Of a stretch of DNA of 38,224 nucleotides, positions 1 through 7,342 are shown in pieces. The notes beneath the pieces were generated by a model. That model was not told the origin of the DNA, ran no database searches, and worked only from the letters and a program-made list of their open reading frames with translations. The position numbers were made by a program, and so were the translations under genes. The stretch comes from a virus, in IMG/VR virus record IMGVR_UViG_3300042467_001002, positions 1 to 38,224 of that record, one strand, 5' to 3'. The number at the start of each line of letters is the position of its first letter. Positions within the stretch are counted from its first letter, which is position 1.

Positions 1-1322
1 TGTCTACCGCGACCGTTACGGCAGCGTTGAGGCGCTCAAGAACACCATTGCTACAGACCCCGTTGGCTTCGCCGCCGACGTGTCTACGCTAGCGGGCGCG
101 GGTGCCGTAGCGGCACCGGGACGTGCCGGTCAAGTGCTGGGCACGGTCTCCCGCGTTACGGACCCCACACGCGTCATTACGGCACCTGCGGCGGCGGCTG
201 GTCGCGCGGGTATTAACGCGCTGGAACGCGCTGCGATCGGCGGTAAGGCCAACGTGCTGCTTGAGGCTGCTGAAGGCCGCGCGCCGGAGATTATCAACGC
301 GTTGCGTCAGCAGCCTGAGATTGTGCCGGGCGCTACGCCGACGGCTGGCGAGGCCGCAGCGCCTGTAGGCGCGACGCGCTTTTCGGCGCTGCAAGAGTCG
401 GCAGAGAAGATTCTGCCGTCCGCGTACATGGCCCGTCGCCAGCAGCAGGACGCGGCTCGCGCGGCCTCTATCCGCGAGGTGGGCGGCACGCCGCTCCAGC
501 TTGAGACGGCTAAGAAAGTCCGCGACGCCACGGCTAAAACCAACTACGGCGCGGCAGGCAAGCAGCTCGTAGACGTGGACGATGTGTTCCGTGACTTGCT
601 GTCGCGCCCGTCTATGGACAAGGTGATGGCGCGCGCGGCAAACCTTGCTGCCGAGCGCAAGCAGCCGTTTGTGATCGGCAAAGACATGCCCGAGCAGCGC
701 ATCCCGTCGTCCATTCTTGGCCCCGGCGGCGTGCCTGCGCGCGAAGTAGTTGTTCCGGCTCAGGTCGCGCAGTACCCGGTGCAGAGCTTGCACCACGTCA
801 AGATGGCCTTTGACGACATGATCCGCGACCCCGCGACGTTTGGTATCGGCAAGTCCGAAGCCGCTGCGATCGCAGGCACTCGCGCGGAATTTTTGAATTG
901 GCTGGAAGGCAAGGCAAGCAGCTACAAAGGCGCCCGCGAGACGTTCGCGCGGCAGAGCGGCCCGATCAACCAGATGGAAGTTGGTCAATACCTTGAGAGC
1001 AAGCTGACTTCAGCGCTGCAAGGCGAGCAGAAGCTCCGCCCGGCAGCGTTTGCGGGTGCGGTTGAAGCTGCGCCGCAGACAATTCAGCGCGCTACCGTGG
1101 GCGCGCCGCGCTATGAAAAGCTCTCCGACGTGTTAACGCCGGGGCAGGTCAAGATCGTTGAGGACATCCGCAAAGACTTGGCGCGCCAGGCGCTCTACCG
1201 CGAGCAAGCTCGCGCGGCACGCCCGGCTGGCCCCAGTGCTGAGACGGCTGGCACGCAGCTCTTGGTCGAGGCGGCAGGCGGCGTGACGATGCCGACGTTG
1301 CTTAACCGCGTCACGACTGTGG
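1..1322 (+). repeat. Left copy of a diverged terminal repeat (allele of 36990-38224)
   Basis: Bases 1-114 are identical to 36990-37103, and bases 1196-1322 are identical to 38098-38224, exactly 127 bases up to the last base of the window. Between these are scattered substitutions and a strongly diverged central block (about 490-962 against 37479-37863) that is 87 bases longer here. The pattern looks like two population variants of one locus left at the ends of a circular assembly, not a true tandem duplication. Confidence 0.85.
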
Positions 1323-1576
1323 CCAACGCGATCCTAAAGCGCTTGGCTGGCAAGATTGACCGCAAGCTCGCTATTGAAATCGCCACTGACATGCTGCAAC
1401 CCGAGACGGCTGCGCTTGCCCTTGAGGCCGCGCAACGCCGCGCGGGGGCTGTGCAGGAGATCACCGGCGGTGTCCGTCGCGCGGGCGCAGCAGCGCAGCG
1501 CGCGGCAGCCCCGGCGGCTGTAGTAACAAACGCCCTCGCAGGCGCTGAAGCCCGTCAAAATCAATTAGCTCGATAA
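2..1576 (+). CDS. Putative DNA ejection (internal virion) protein, C-terminal part, allele A
   Basis: The reading frame is already open at base 2 and stops at 1576, so this is the 3' part of a gene whose start lies off the window; the GTG at 80 is internal. The protein is rich in Ala, Gly and Arg, largely helical and without cysteine. It closely matches the gene starting at 36658: joining 36658-36989 to base 1 keeps the frame and gives a 635-residue protein. Its place after two other ejection-type genes (34652 and 35429), reading round the circle, suggests it is the third and largest ejection protein, in the role of P22 gp16. That role is inferred from position and composition; no enzymatic motif is visible. 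A stop, then AAGGAG, leads straight into the lysis genes. Confidence 0.6.
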   Translation, partial: VYRDRYGSVEALKNTIATDPVGFAADVSTLAGAGAVAAPGRAGQVLGTVSRVTDPTRVITAPAAAAGRAGINALERAAIGGKANVLLEAAEGRAPEIINALRQQPEIVPGATPTAGEAAAPVGATRFSALQESAEKILPSAYMARRQQQDAARAASIREVGGTPLQLETAKKVRDATAKTNYGAAGKQLVDVDDVFRDLLSRPSMDKVMARAANLAAERKQPFVIGKDMPEQRIPSSILGPGGVPAREVVVPAQVAQYPVQSLHHVKMAFDDMIRDPATFGIGKSEAAAIAGTRAEFLNWLEGKASSYKGARETFARQSGPINQMEVGQYLESKLTSALQGEQKLRPAAFAGAVEAAPQTIQRATVGAPRYEKLSDVLTPGQVKIVEDIRKDLARQALYREQARAARPAGPSAETAGTQLLVEAAGGVTMPTLLNRVTTVANAILKRLAGKIDRKLAIEIATDMLQPETAALALEAAQRRAGAVQEITGGVRRAGAAAQRAAAPAAVVTNALAGAEARQNQLAR

Positions 1577-1586
1577 GGAGACGACT

Positions 1587-1793
1587 ATGCCCCCGTCAAT
1601 CAAAGGTGCGCTTAAATCCAAAACGGTGTGGTGGAACGTCATGCTGGCGTTGCTTGCTAGCATCGAAATGTTTGCTGGGCACCTGACGACGCTGTTCGGC
1701 CAAGATGTCGCGGCGTCAATCTTGCTGGTTGGTGCGGTCACGAACCTAGTGCTGCGTACGATTACGACGCAGGCGCTTGCCGATAAGAAGTGA
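1587..1793 (+). CDS. Small membrane protein, probable holin
   Basis: 68 aa. Two hydrophobic stretches are visible at about residues 17-35 and 43-60, separated by a short polar loop, with a basic C-terminal tail (ADKK). This size and topology fit a class II phage holin, which would permeabilise the inner membrane and release the endolysin. AAGGAG lies 9 bases before the ATG. It opens a run of overlapping genes that includes an M15 endolysin at 2193 and a nested Rz/Rz1 pair, which supports a lysis role. Holins are too variable for certainty; the membrane proteins at 1790 or 1969 are alternative candidates. Confidence 0.65.
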   Translation: MPPSIKGALKSKTVWWNVMLALLASIEMFAGHLTTLFGQDVAASILLVGAVTNLVLRTITTQALADKK

Positions 1794-1969
1794 CGGTCGA
1801 AACCAAGGACTTGCGCCTGCTGAAGACGGACTACGGCCACAAGGTCAAGTCCGTCGCAGACCGGGTAGCAAGACTAGAGAAACGGATTGATTGGGTCGAA
1901 AAGCTGCTGTGGCTATCGGCGGGAGCGCTGATTAGCTGGCTTGTCACCCTAGTGCTACGGAGCGTGTGA
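1790..1969 (+). CDS. 59-aa coiled-coil plus C-terminal membrane anchor protein (XhlA-like)
   Basis: A GTG start overlaps the TGA of the preceding gene (GTGA, 4 bases), a normal translational-coupling arrangement. The product has a charged, heptad-like N-terminal half (about residues 10-38, rich in Lys, Arg, Val and Leu) and one hydrophobic helix near the C-terminus (about 40-56, containing LLWLSAGALISWLVTLVL). This plan resembles the small XhlA-type proteins found beside phage holins. The exact role is unknown; it may assist or regulate the holin. It is short and starts with GTG, so it is easily missed by gene callers. Confidence 0.6.
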   Translation: MTVETKDLRLLKTDYGHKVKSVADRVARLEKRIDWVEKLLWLSAGALISWLVTLVLRSV

Positions 1970-2196
1970 TGGATGACGGGCAGATTCTCTTTAACATCAT
2001 CATAGGAATCGCTGGCTTGTTTGGCGGGTGGATTCTCAACAACATTAGCCGCAGCATCGAACGACTGGATCGTGACGTGCGTGCGCTGCCGTTGACGTAT
2101 GTGACCCGTGCCGACTATCGCGCTGACATCGACGAAATCAAAACGATGCTGATGCGCATAAACGACAAGCTGGACGACAAAGCGGACAAGCCGTGA
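1969..2196 (+). CDS. Small membrane protein with N-terminal TM and coiled coil
   Basis: 75 aa from the ATG at 1969, which overlaps the previous stop (TGATG); a GTG one codon upstream is an alternative start. Residues 5-25 form a hydrophobic segment containing a GG pair. The remainder is charged and heptad-like, with a YVTRADYRADIDEIK stretch and a Lys/Asp-rich tail. I recall similar proteins (short TM, then 'YV.ReDY..DI.EIK') in lysis regions of many environmental phages, with no proven function. A holin accessory or antiholin role is possible. Confidence 0.6.
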   Translation: MDDGQILFNIIIGIAGLFGGWILNNISRSIERLDRDVRALPLTYVTRADYRADIDEIKTMLMRINDKLDDKADKP

Positions 2197-2534
2197 CGTT
2201 AGGCCAAAAGCAACGTGTGTTCGCCCGTCTGGTGGCCAAACTGATTGAGAAGGCTTACGAGCTGGGTTATGAGGTCTCACTAGGCGACGCCTACAGAGAC
2301 CCCAGAGTCCACGGCGCTTTAGGCGTACGTAAGTCCTATAGCCATCCCAACAGCGCCCATAAGGTGCGTTTGGCTATTGATCTCAACTTGTTCCGAAACG
2401 GAGAGTTTCTGGAACAGTCCGAAGACCACAAACCGCTTGGCGAATGGTGGGAGCAACAGCACCCGCTTGCGCGCTGGGGCGGGCGGTTTGACGACGGCAA
2501 CCACTACAGTTTTGAGCACAATGGTGTAAAGTAG
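2193..2534 (+). CDS. Endolysin, M15-family (VanY/T5-endolysin-like) peptidase
   Basis: 113 aa, GTG start overlapping the preceding TGA (GTGA). The zinc-peptidase pattern of family M15 is visible: a GDAYRDP segment near residue 31, SAHKVRLAIDLNLF (first zinc His and Asp) around residues 53-66, and a C-terminal GGRFDDGNHYSFEH segment whose His fits the last zinc ligand. Members of this single-domain phage group cleave the peptide stem or cross-bridge of peptidoglycan. There is no signal peptide, so release must depend on a holin, and membrane genes lie immediately upstream. Length is normal for the group. Confidence 0.85.
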   Translation: MTLGQKQRVFARLVAKLIEKAYELGYEVSLGDAYRDPRVHGALGVRKSYSHPNSAHKVRLAIDLNLFRNGEFLEQSEDHKPLGEWWEQQHPLARWGGRFDDGNHYSFEHNGVK

Positions 2535-2995
2535 TGCCTTACTGGTTACTGAAGTACGCGCCGCATTTGATCTTGACTGCCGGGTTAGGGTTGCTGGCAG
2601 TCTACGCGGCACACACATTTCGGGAGCAAGGCCGTGAAGAAATCCGCCCTCAAGTGGAGCGTCTGGAAGCTGAACTACGGACCGAGCGTGCTAATCGCAT
2701 ACGCGCTGAAATGGCTTCGTCTGCGTACGCATCCGAATTGGCTAGTCTTGCTCGCCGCCCTGTTCGCAATACTCCTGTCCGGTTGTGCCGTGAGCCCGCC
2801 GCAGTGCCAGCCGGTAGCGCCGCCCAAGGAGCTGATGGAGCCGCCTCCACCACCGGGAGCAGTGCAGGATCGGCTGGAACAAATTTTGAACAAGGGCCAG
2901 ACATCGGGCCCGAGTTACGAGAGCTAGCCGCGCAATGCGACGCGCAAAACGCAAAGTTGCGTGCGCTGCAAAAGTGGGCACAACCGACGCCGTAA
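2534..2995 (+). CDS. Rz: Rz-like inner-membrane spanin (i-spanin)
   Basis: 153 aa, GTG start overlapping the endolysin stop by one base. A single N-terminal transmembrane segment (about residues 6-26) is followed by a charged coiled-coil region (about 30-70, EIRPQVERLEAELRTERANR) and a Pro/Ala/Ser/Gly-rich periplasmic stretch, which is the layout of an i-spanin. The whole of a lipoprotein gene in another frame (2634-2927) lies inside it, as in lambda-type Rz/Rz1. Together they would span the periplasm and fuse inner and outer membranes in the last step of lysis of a Gram-negative host. Confidence 0.75.
   Translation: MPYWLLKYAPHLILTAGLGLLAVYAAHTFREQGREEIRPQVERLEAELRTERANRIRAEMASSAYASELASLARRPVRNTPVRLCREPAAVPAGSAAQGADGAASTTGSSAGSAGTNFEQGPDIGPELRELAAQCDAQNAKLRALQKWAQPTP
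2634..2927 (+). CDS. Rz1: Rz1-like outer-membrane lipoprotein spanin (o-spanin), nested in Rz
   Basis: This is a second frame wholly within Rz. It encodes a hydrophobic helix ending in a lipobox (LLSGC), then a proline-rich mature part (PPPPPG) and a short charged tail, as in Rz1 lipoproteins. The open frame gives up to 97 aa from a GTG at 2634, but the leader before the lipobox would then be about 50 residues, too long for a signal peptide; the GTG at 2688 gives about 33 residues and may be the true start. The mature lipoprotein of about 45 residues would sit in the outer membrane and bind Rz. Confidence 0.7.
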   Translation: MKKSALKWSVWKLNYGPSVLIAYALKWLRLRTHPNWLVLLAALFAILLSGCAVSPPQCQPVAPPKELMEPPPPPGAVQDRLEQILNKGQTSGPSYES

Positions 2996-3291
2996 CGCGC
3001 GACGACGGTATCCCCCAGCGTTTTCAACTTGCTGGCCACACCATCAAGGTAAAAACCATTCCGCCTTCAAAGTGGCGGCATGGCAAGAATTGTGTTGGAA
3101 TGTGGCTTCCAGACAAATATGAAATTCATATTCTAAGTTCTTGTAAAGGCACGAATCGCCAACAGGTATGGGCTCATGAAGCAACTCACGCCATGCTTGA
3201 CGTGGCAGGGCATGATGACTTGTCCCGCGACGAACAGCTTGTGGATCGGCTTGGGCACTTGTTGCAGCAGATGCTTACAACGATGGAGTAA
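2935..3291 (+). CDS. HExxH zinc-metallopeptidase-like protein
   Basis: 118 aa from the ATG at 2935, overlapping the end of Rz; a GTG at 2974 is an alternative start. The C-terminal half carries WAHEATHAMLDVAGHDDL, a clear HExxH zinc motif, followed by SRDEQLVDRLGHLLQQ, where the downstream Glu/Asp could be the third ligand, as in the ImmA/IrrE-like or SprT-like gluzincin folds. A basic N-terminal stretch and a small beta-rich region (IHILSS) precede it. Its substrate is unknown. It ends 3 bases before the phosphoesterase gene, so the two are probably co-translated. Confidence 0.6.
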   Translation: MRRAKRKVACAAKVGTTDAVTRDDGIPQRFQLAGHTIKVKTIPPSKWRHGKNCVGMWLPDKYEIHILSSCKGTNRQQVWAHEATHAMLDVAGHDDLSRDEQLVDRLGHLLQQMLTTME

Positions 3292-3294
3292 ACG

Positions 3295-4368
3295 ATGTAT
3301 TCAAAAGCTACTGATGATGAAATTCTAAAGGCAGTACAAGACGCTAACGGCATCCGAGCAGTAGCCGCCGCTAAATTAGGGTTAAACGAACGAAGCCTAT
3401 TGATGCGGCTAAAAAAGATGACGGCCAAGGGGTACACAATTCCGAAGTCAACGTATCGTTCTAACTCCGTAAAACAGCCCGTTGAAAAGCCGGGGTACTC
3501 ATTTACGCCGCTGCCCGATGACGACGTACCCATTGAGCAGCTTATCGAGCATCGCAAACGGCAGTTTGCGCATAAGCGCGACCACGAAGAAGCCTCGAAA
3601 CTGATTCCAATTCGGATCAAAATACCCGGCGCCATAGGCATCCTGTTCTTTGGCGACCCGCACGTCGATGACGACGGCACCGACATTGAGGCGCTGGAGC
3701 GCCACACGCAGCTCGTTCAAGACACCGAAGGACTGTTCGCCGTCAACGTAGGCGATACCACGAACAACTGGGTGGGCCGTCTGGCCAAGCTCTACGGCGA
3801 GCAGAGTACGTCAGCGGCGCAGGCCTGGCGCCTTGCTGAGTGGTTCGTTGGCCGATGCAACTGGCTCTGGATACTCGGCGGCAACCACGACCTGTGGTCA
3901 GGCTCGGGCGACCCGATGCGTTGGATTGCCAAACAACAGGACGCGCTCTACAAGTCAAGCGAGGCGCGCATCGCGCTGCGCTTCCCGAATGGGGTCGAGG
4001 TGCGCGTCAACAGCCGCCACGACCACACGGGCTCGTCAATCTGGAACCCGGCACACGGGCCAATGAAGGCGGCGATTATGGGCACCCGCGACCACATTTA
4101 TGTCGCGGGGCACAAGCACGAATCGGCTTACTCGGTGCTCAAAGACCCGATTACGGGTATTGCGATGCACACGATGAAGGTCGCCAGTTACAAAGTGTTC
4201 GATCGCTATGCCAAGGAGCGAGGCTTCCGAGACAACGCGTTCAGCCCCTGCGCCCTAGTGACAATCAACCCGAGCCTACCGCCAGACCATCCCGATATGG
4301 TCAAGGTCTGGTGGACGCCCGAGGAAGGCGCTGAATACTTACGCTACCTGCGAGCGCGGGGCGAGTAG
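3295..4368 (+). CDS. Calcineurin-like metallophosphoesterase with N-terminal helix-turn-helix
   Basis: 357 aa. Residues about 8-42 (DDEILKAVQDANGIRAVAAA, then LGLNERSLLMRLKKM) look like a Fis/HTH-type DNA-binding segment. The rest carries the metallophosphoesterase signature in order: GDPHVDD (DxH), VNVGDTTNN (GDxxxN), LGGNHDLW (GNHD), a conserved His in NSRHDHTG, and VAGHKHES (GHxH). These ligands bind two metal ions and hydrolyse phosphoesters, possibly in DNA or nucleotides. ATG follows the upstream gene by 3 bases. The last 30 bases overlap the end of the convergent gene on the other strand. I infer a role in nucleic-acid processing; the substrate cannot be read from sequence. Confidence 0.8.
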   Translation: MYSKATDDEILKAVQDANGIRAVAAAKLGLNERSLLMRLKKMTAKGYTIPKSTYRSNSVKQPVEKPGYSFTPLPDDDVPIEQLIEHRKRQFAHKRDHEEASKLIPIRIKIPGAIGILFFGDPHVDDDGTDIEALERHTQLVQDTEGLFAVNVGDTTNNWVGRLAKLYGEQSTSAAQAWRLAEWFVGRCNWLWILGGNHDLWSGSGDPMRWIAKQQDALYKSSEARIALRFPNGVEVRVNSRHDHTGSSIWNPAHGPMKAAIMGTRDHIYVAGHKHESAYSVLKDPITGIAMHTMKVASYKVFDRYAKERGFRDNAFSPCALVTINPSLPPDHPDMVKVWWTPEEGAEYLRYLRARGE

Positions 4369-4536
4369 GGCCATCATCTCAGCCCGCTCGCGTGTCGCGC
4401 GCAGGGCGCAGTAACGCTGGTGCAGTCGCTCGACAAAGGTGACGCGCTGGCGGCCTGCCATCTCGGCGTCAAGAAGGGCTTTGACCTCAGTTTCGGCCAT
4501 CTGATTCAGTTGTGCGTTTAGTTCGCGCCAGTTCAT
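4339..4536 (-). CDS. Small conserved phage protein, unknown function
   Basis: 65 aa from the ATG at 4536, which overlaps the TGA of the SNF2-like gene (ATGA) with GGGAG just upstream; an upstream ATG at 4548 is less likely. The protein is entirely helical and charged, with MNWRELNAQLNQM at the start and a VERLHQRYCALRATRERAEM segment. I recall similar short proteins (RLHQRY..LRA.RER) in many phage genomes without known role. Its last codons overlap the 3' end of the phosphoesterase gene on the opposite strand. Confidence 0.65.
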   Translation of the reverse strand: MNWRELNAQLNQMAETEVKALLDAEMAGRQRVTFVERLHQRYCALRATRERAEMMALLAPRSQVA

Positions 4537-5870
4537 TTCAGCTCCCACATTGCTACGTCTGACATGGCGCGCTTGTCATGCAGCGCCGCCCAAATCTTCT
4601 CGTCAATCGTCTTGTCCGTTTGCAGGACATAGACCCATACGTCATGCCGCTGGCCGCTACGGTGCAGCCGTCCGATCGTCTGCTCGTACTCCTCTAGCGA
4701 CCACGGCAGCGACAGAAACACCATCCGACTGCCGCCGTGCTGCAAGTTAAGCCCGTGACCCGCCGACTTCGGGTGGATCAGCAGCAGCTCAATCTCGCCT
4801 CGGTTCCACGCGTCGATGACGCCCGGTTGGTCAATCGTCGCCGCTTTCGGATACCAACGCTTCAGCGCCTCCAGCTCGGCTTGGTAATTGTAAACAATTA
4901 TCGTATTGGCGTGTTGGTTTTCGTCTAACAAGTCTTCCAGCAACTCTAACTTGTGGTCAGAAAACCACACCGTCTTCTGCGTTACGTCAAACTTGCCGAG
5001 GCGATCGGATGCCGTGCGGGTCGTGTCGTAGACGAACCCCGAGGCCATCTGCTGCAACTTGGCCGTGACAGCCGCCGCGTTAGCTGCGATCGCCTGTGCG
5101 TCGGGAAATTCCACCATAAAGTCCCGCTTCATCTTCTCGTAGGGCTCGCGGTCAAGGAGCTCGCAACGTAGCGTTACGGTATGCAGCGGCGGCAGCTTGT
5201 CTTTGTACTCGCCAGGCTCTAGCACATAGGTCGCAGGCTTGATCCGTGCCATCACCTGCTGCAACGCGCCGGTAGCGGGTGTCCACTCGCCATACTCCCT
5301 GTTGAGGCAAATAAAATACTGCTGCAAAAAGGCGCCCTTGCTTCGCCCGAGTAGGCTTTGGTCGATGATCTTGCATTGCCCAAACACATCCTCTAGGCCG
5401 TTTGACGTAAAGCTGCCCGTCAGCCCCCACCGAATCTTGACTGGCTCCAGCGCCTTTAGAATCGCCTTGAAGCGAACGCCCGACGGATTCTTGAGGCGCG
5501 TTAGCTCGTCGAACACCACGCCGTCAAAATCCATTTTCTGTTTAGCCAGCCATTGCAAATTATCGTAATTCGTGACCACCACGCGGGCGTTTGACGCTAG
5601 CGCTTTGAGTCGCCAAGAGGGCGAGCCTACAGCGACGGATAAGGTCAAATCGGGTGTCCATTTGGTTGCCTCGACCGGCCAAACGTGTTGCGCCACACGC
5701 AACGGCGCCACGACGAGCCAACGCGTGACAACGCCGTCCTGTACTGCATCGCGCATCGCCGTAAGGGTAAGCGCGGTCTTGCCCGCGCCCACAGGCGCCA
5801 GCACCATCGCGCGGTCGTGCTCGTATAAAAAGTCAGCCGCTTGCTCTTGATACGGTCTCAACGAAAGCAT
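4533..5870 (-). CDS. SNF2-family DEAD-like helicase/translocase
   Basis: 445 aa. Visible superfamily 2 motifs: LRPYQEQAADF (Q-like) at residues 4-14, Walker A APVGAGKT (25-32), VVFDELTRLKNP (motif II, D121 E122), TGSF (motif III, about 151), SAGHGLNLQ (motif V, about 369-377) and QTIGRLHRSGQ (motif VI, 397-407). The last two are typical of SNF2 proteins. It would use ATP to move on duplex DNA. The compact form beside a VRR-NUC nuclease gene is common in phages, and roles in replication start, recombination or repair have been suggested. Its start overlaps the end of the nuclease gene by 38 bases. Confidence 0.85.
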   Translation of the reverse strand: MLSLRPYQEQAADFLYEHDRAMVLAPVGAGKTALTLTAMRDAVQDGVVTRWLVVAPLRVAQHVWPVEATKWTPDLTLSVAVGSPSWRLKALASNARVVVTNYDNLQWLAKQKMDFDGVVFDELTRLKNPSGVRFKAILKALEPVKIRWGLTGSFTSNGLEDVFGQCKIIDQSLLGRSKGAFLQQYFICLNREYGEWTPATGALQQVMARIKPATYVLEPGEYKDKLPPLHTVTLRCELLDREPYEKMKRDFMVEFPDAQAIAANAAAVTAKLQQMASGFVYDTTRTASDRLGKFDVTQKTVWFSDHKLELLEDLLDENQHANTIIVYNYQAELEALKRWYPKAATIDQPGVIDAWNRGEIELLLIHPKSAGHGLNLQHGGSRMVFLSLPWSLEEYEQTIGRLHRSGQRHDVWVYVLQTDKTIDEKIWAALHDKRAMSDVAMWELK

Positions 5871-6120
5871 CGACTTCCTCTATGGAATATATGACTTTGT
5901 AACGCTGGTTTGTCTGCGCCATTAAAGATGCAAACACTTTCTGTAGTGACGACAACCGCCCGCGCTCGGCCTTCAGCTCCACGAACCACGTCTGCCCGTT
6001 CGGCAGGCAGACGATGCGATCGGCGACGCCGCGCTGGCTCGGGCTTCTAAACTTGAACGTGACACCGCCTGCGCGCTCCACCGCCCAGGTCAGGTATTCC
6101 TCAATCGTCTTCTCTCTCAT
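5833..6120 (-). CDS. VRR-NUC domain nuclease
   Basis: 95 aa from the ATG at 6120, which has AGGA upstream; a longer frame to 6156 is less likely. It shows the minimal VRR-NUC (PD-(D/E)xK) core: helix EEYLTWAVERAGG, then SQRGVADRIVCLPNG with the metal-binding Asp, then WFVELKAERGRLSSLQ with the E-x-K pair and the downstream Gln, and a C-terminal YKVIYSIEEVDAF. Such stand-alone domains act as structure-specific DNA nucleases. It is the first gene leftward from the divergent promoter region at 6121-6207 and is translationally linked to the SNF2-like helicase, suggesting joint action on branched DNA. Confidence 0.85.
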   Translation of the reverse strand: MREKTIEEYLTWAVERAGGVTFKFRSPSQRGVADRIVCLPNGQTWFVELKAERGRLSSLQKVFASLMAQTNQRYKVIYSIEEVDAFVETVSRASG

Positions 6121-6149
6121 GTTGAGAATCCTACGTGATAAAACAATGC

Positions 6150-6178
6150 TTGACAAGCCAAACGCGCCGGTCTACGCT
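6150..6178 (+). promoter_or_regulatory. Candidate sigma70-type promoter for the replication block
   Basis: TTGACA at 6150-6155, a 17-base spacer, then TACGCT at 6173-6178, about 30 bases before the DUF2800 start. It lies in the 87-base gap between the leftward VRR-NUC gene and the rightward replication genes. The -35 is perfect and the -10 is weak (3 of 6). The spacer contains ACGCGC, shared with two other candidate promoters in this window. Confidence 0.5.
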
Positions 6179-6207
6179 TGCGCAAACACAGTAAAGGAGA
6201 GTCCTCG

Positions 6208-7332
6208 ATGAGTCATAGCAATATCGTTGGCGGGTCCACCGCCAAGCGCGTGATTAACTGCCCCGGCAGTGTCGCGCTCTGCCAGAAAGTCCCACCGAAG
6301 CCGAGCAGCAAGTACGCCGATGAAGGTACGTTGCTGCATAACGTCATGGCCGAGCTGTTGGGCTCCGACAAGGAGCTGCGTCATGTGCTCGACATGGAGT
6401 ACAACGGCATCAAACTCACCGGCGACCTGCTCGATGAGAAGGTTCGCCCAGCCATGGACGCCATCAATGAAATCGACCCTGAAGCCCGACTTGAATACGC
6501 CGTCGAGCAAACCGTCAGCTTTGGTGATCTTTTGCCGGGCGTATTTGGTTCTTGTGATCTTATTGGTCGCATTGGCGACCGCGCTATTGTACTTGATTGG
6601 AAGTTTGGCGACGGAGTGGCCGTCGAAGCTGAAGATAATCCTCAGTTATTATTTTATACGGCTGCGGCGATCCGCACGCCGGCGCTTGAGTGGGTCTTCA
6701 AAGATGCTAAAGAAATTGAGTGCATCATTGTCCAGCCGCCGAAAATCAAGCGCTGGGTGACATCGTTCGATCGCGTACGTCAGTTTGAGCGTGAGCTGGT
6801 CTATGCTGTCAAGCAGTCGGCCAAGCCTGACGCGCCGCTCAAGATCGGCGAGCATTGCCGCTGGTGTGCAGCCAAGCCCATCTGCCCGCTGATGACGGGT
6901 GCGGTCGATCGCGCCACGCAGACGCAGATCAAAGAGCTGGACGCCGAGCAGCTTGGGCAAATGCTGGAGCGCGCGGCAGTGCTTGAGGATTGGATCAGCG
7001 ACTTGCGCGCACTAGCGATGCAAGTGCTAGAGTCAGGTAATCCGGTGCCAGGCTACAAACTTGTAGCGAAGCGCGCCACACGCCAATGGCGTGACGAGGA
7101 GACGGCAAAAGCGGCGCTCTGTGCCCTGCTGCCGATCACAGAAGTGACCGAGACGAGTTTGATCTCGCCGGCACAAGCTGAGAAGAAGCTCAAAAAGCTG
7201 AAGCTCGGTTTGCCGGACGATCAGGTCATCTCGGTCTCAAGCGGTAACACGATGGCGCCGGAGAGCGATCCCCGTCCCGCCGTGTTGCAAATCGGGTCTC
7301 AGTTGACTGCGGCCCTTTCTAAACTAGTGTAG
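6208..7332 (+). CDS. DUF2800 Cas4/RecB-like nuclease
   Basis: 374 aa from the ATG at 6208, chosen because AAAGGAG lies just upstream; a longer frame from 6178 has no such site. A RecB/Cas4-type nuclease core is visible: INCPGSVALC near the N-terminus, YADEGTLLHNVMAELL (conserved helix with His), GVFGSCDLIGRIGDRAIVLDWKFGDG with the Asp and D-W-K active-site residues, then DNPQLLFYTAAA. A CRWCAAKPICPLM cluster towards the middle, with the first cysteine pair, could bind Fe-S. These features match the DUF2800 family of phage replication or recombination modules. It is the first gene of a rightward block with the polymerase and primase. Confidence 0.8.
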   Translation: MSHSNIVGGSTAKRVINCPGSVALCQKVPPKPSSKYADEGTLLHNVMAELLGSDKELRHVLDMEYNGIKLTGDLLDEKVRPAMDAINEIDPEARLEYAVEQTVSFGDLLPGVFGSCDLIGRIGDRAIVLDWKFGDGVAVEAEDNPQLLFYTAAAIRTPALEWVFKDAKEIECIIVQPPKIKRWVTSFDRVRQFERELVYAVKQSAKPDAPLKIGEHCRWCAAKPICPLMTGAVDRATQTQIKELDAEQLGQMLERAAVLEDWISDLRALAMQVLESGNPVPGYKLVAKRATRQWRDEETAKAALCALLPITEVTETSLISPAQAEKKLKKLKLGLPDDQVISVSSGNTMAPESDPRPAVLQIGSQLTAALSKLV

Positions 7333-7342
7333 GAGTAAAGTA

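Noticed and set aside
89-988. 299-aa minus-strand frame opposite the left-end gene
   Set aside because: It is a mirror of a GC-rich coding frame; the same shadow recurs opposite the right-end copy (37078-37590) with no ribosome site or family.
1-1322. Exact direct terminal repeats of a T7-like genome
   Set aside because: The two end copies differ in sequence and length, which true packaging repeats of one molecule would not.
3840-4334. 164-aa plus-strand frame inside the phosphoesterase gene
   Set aside because: A different frame of a clear gene, with low-complexity Arg/Pro composition.
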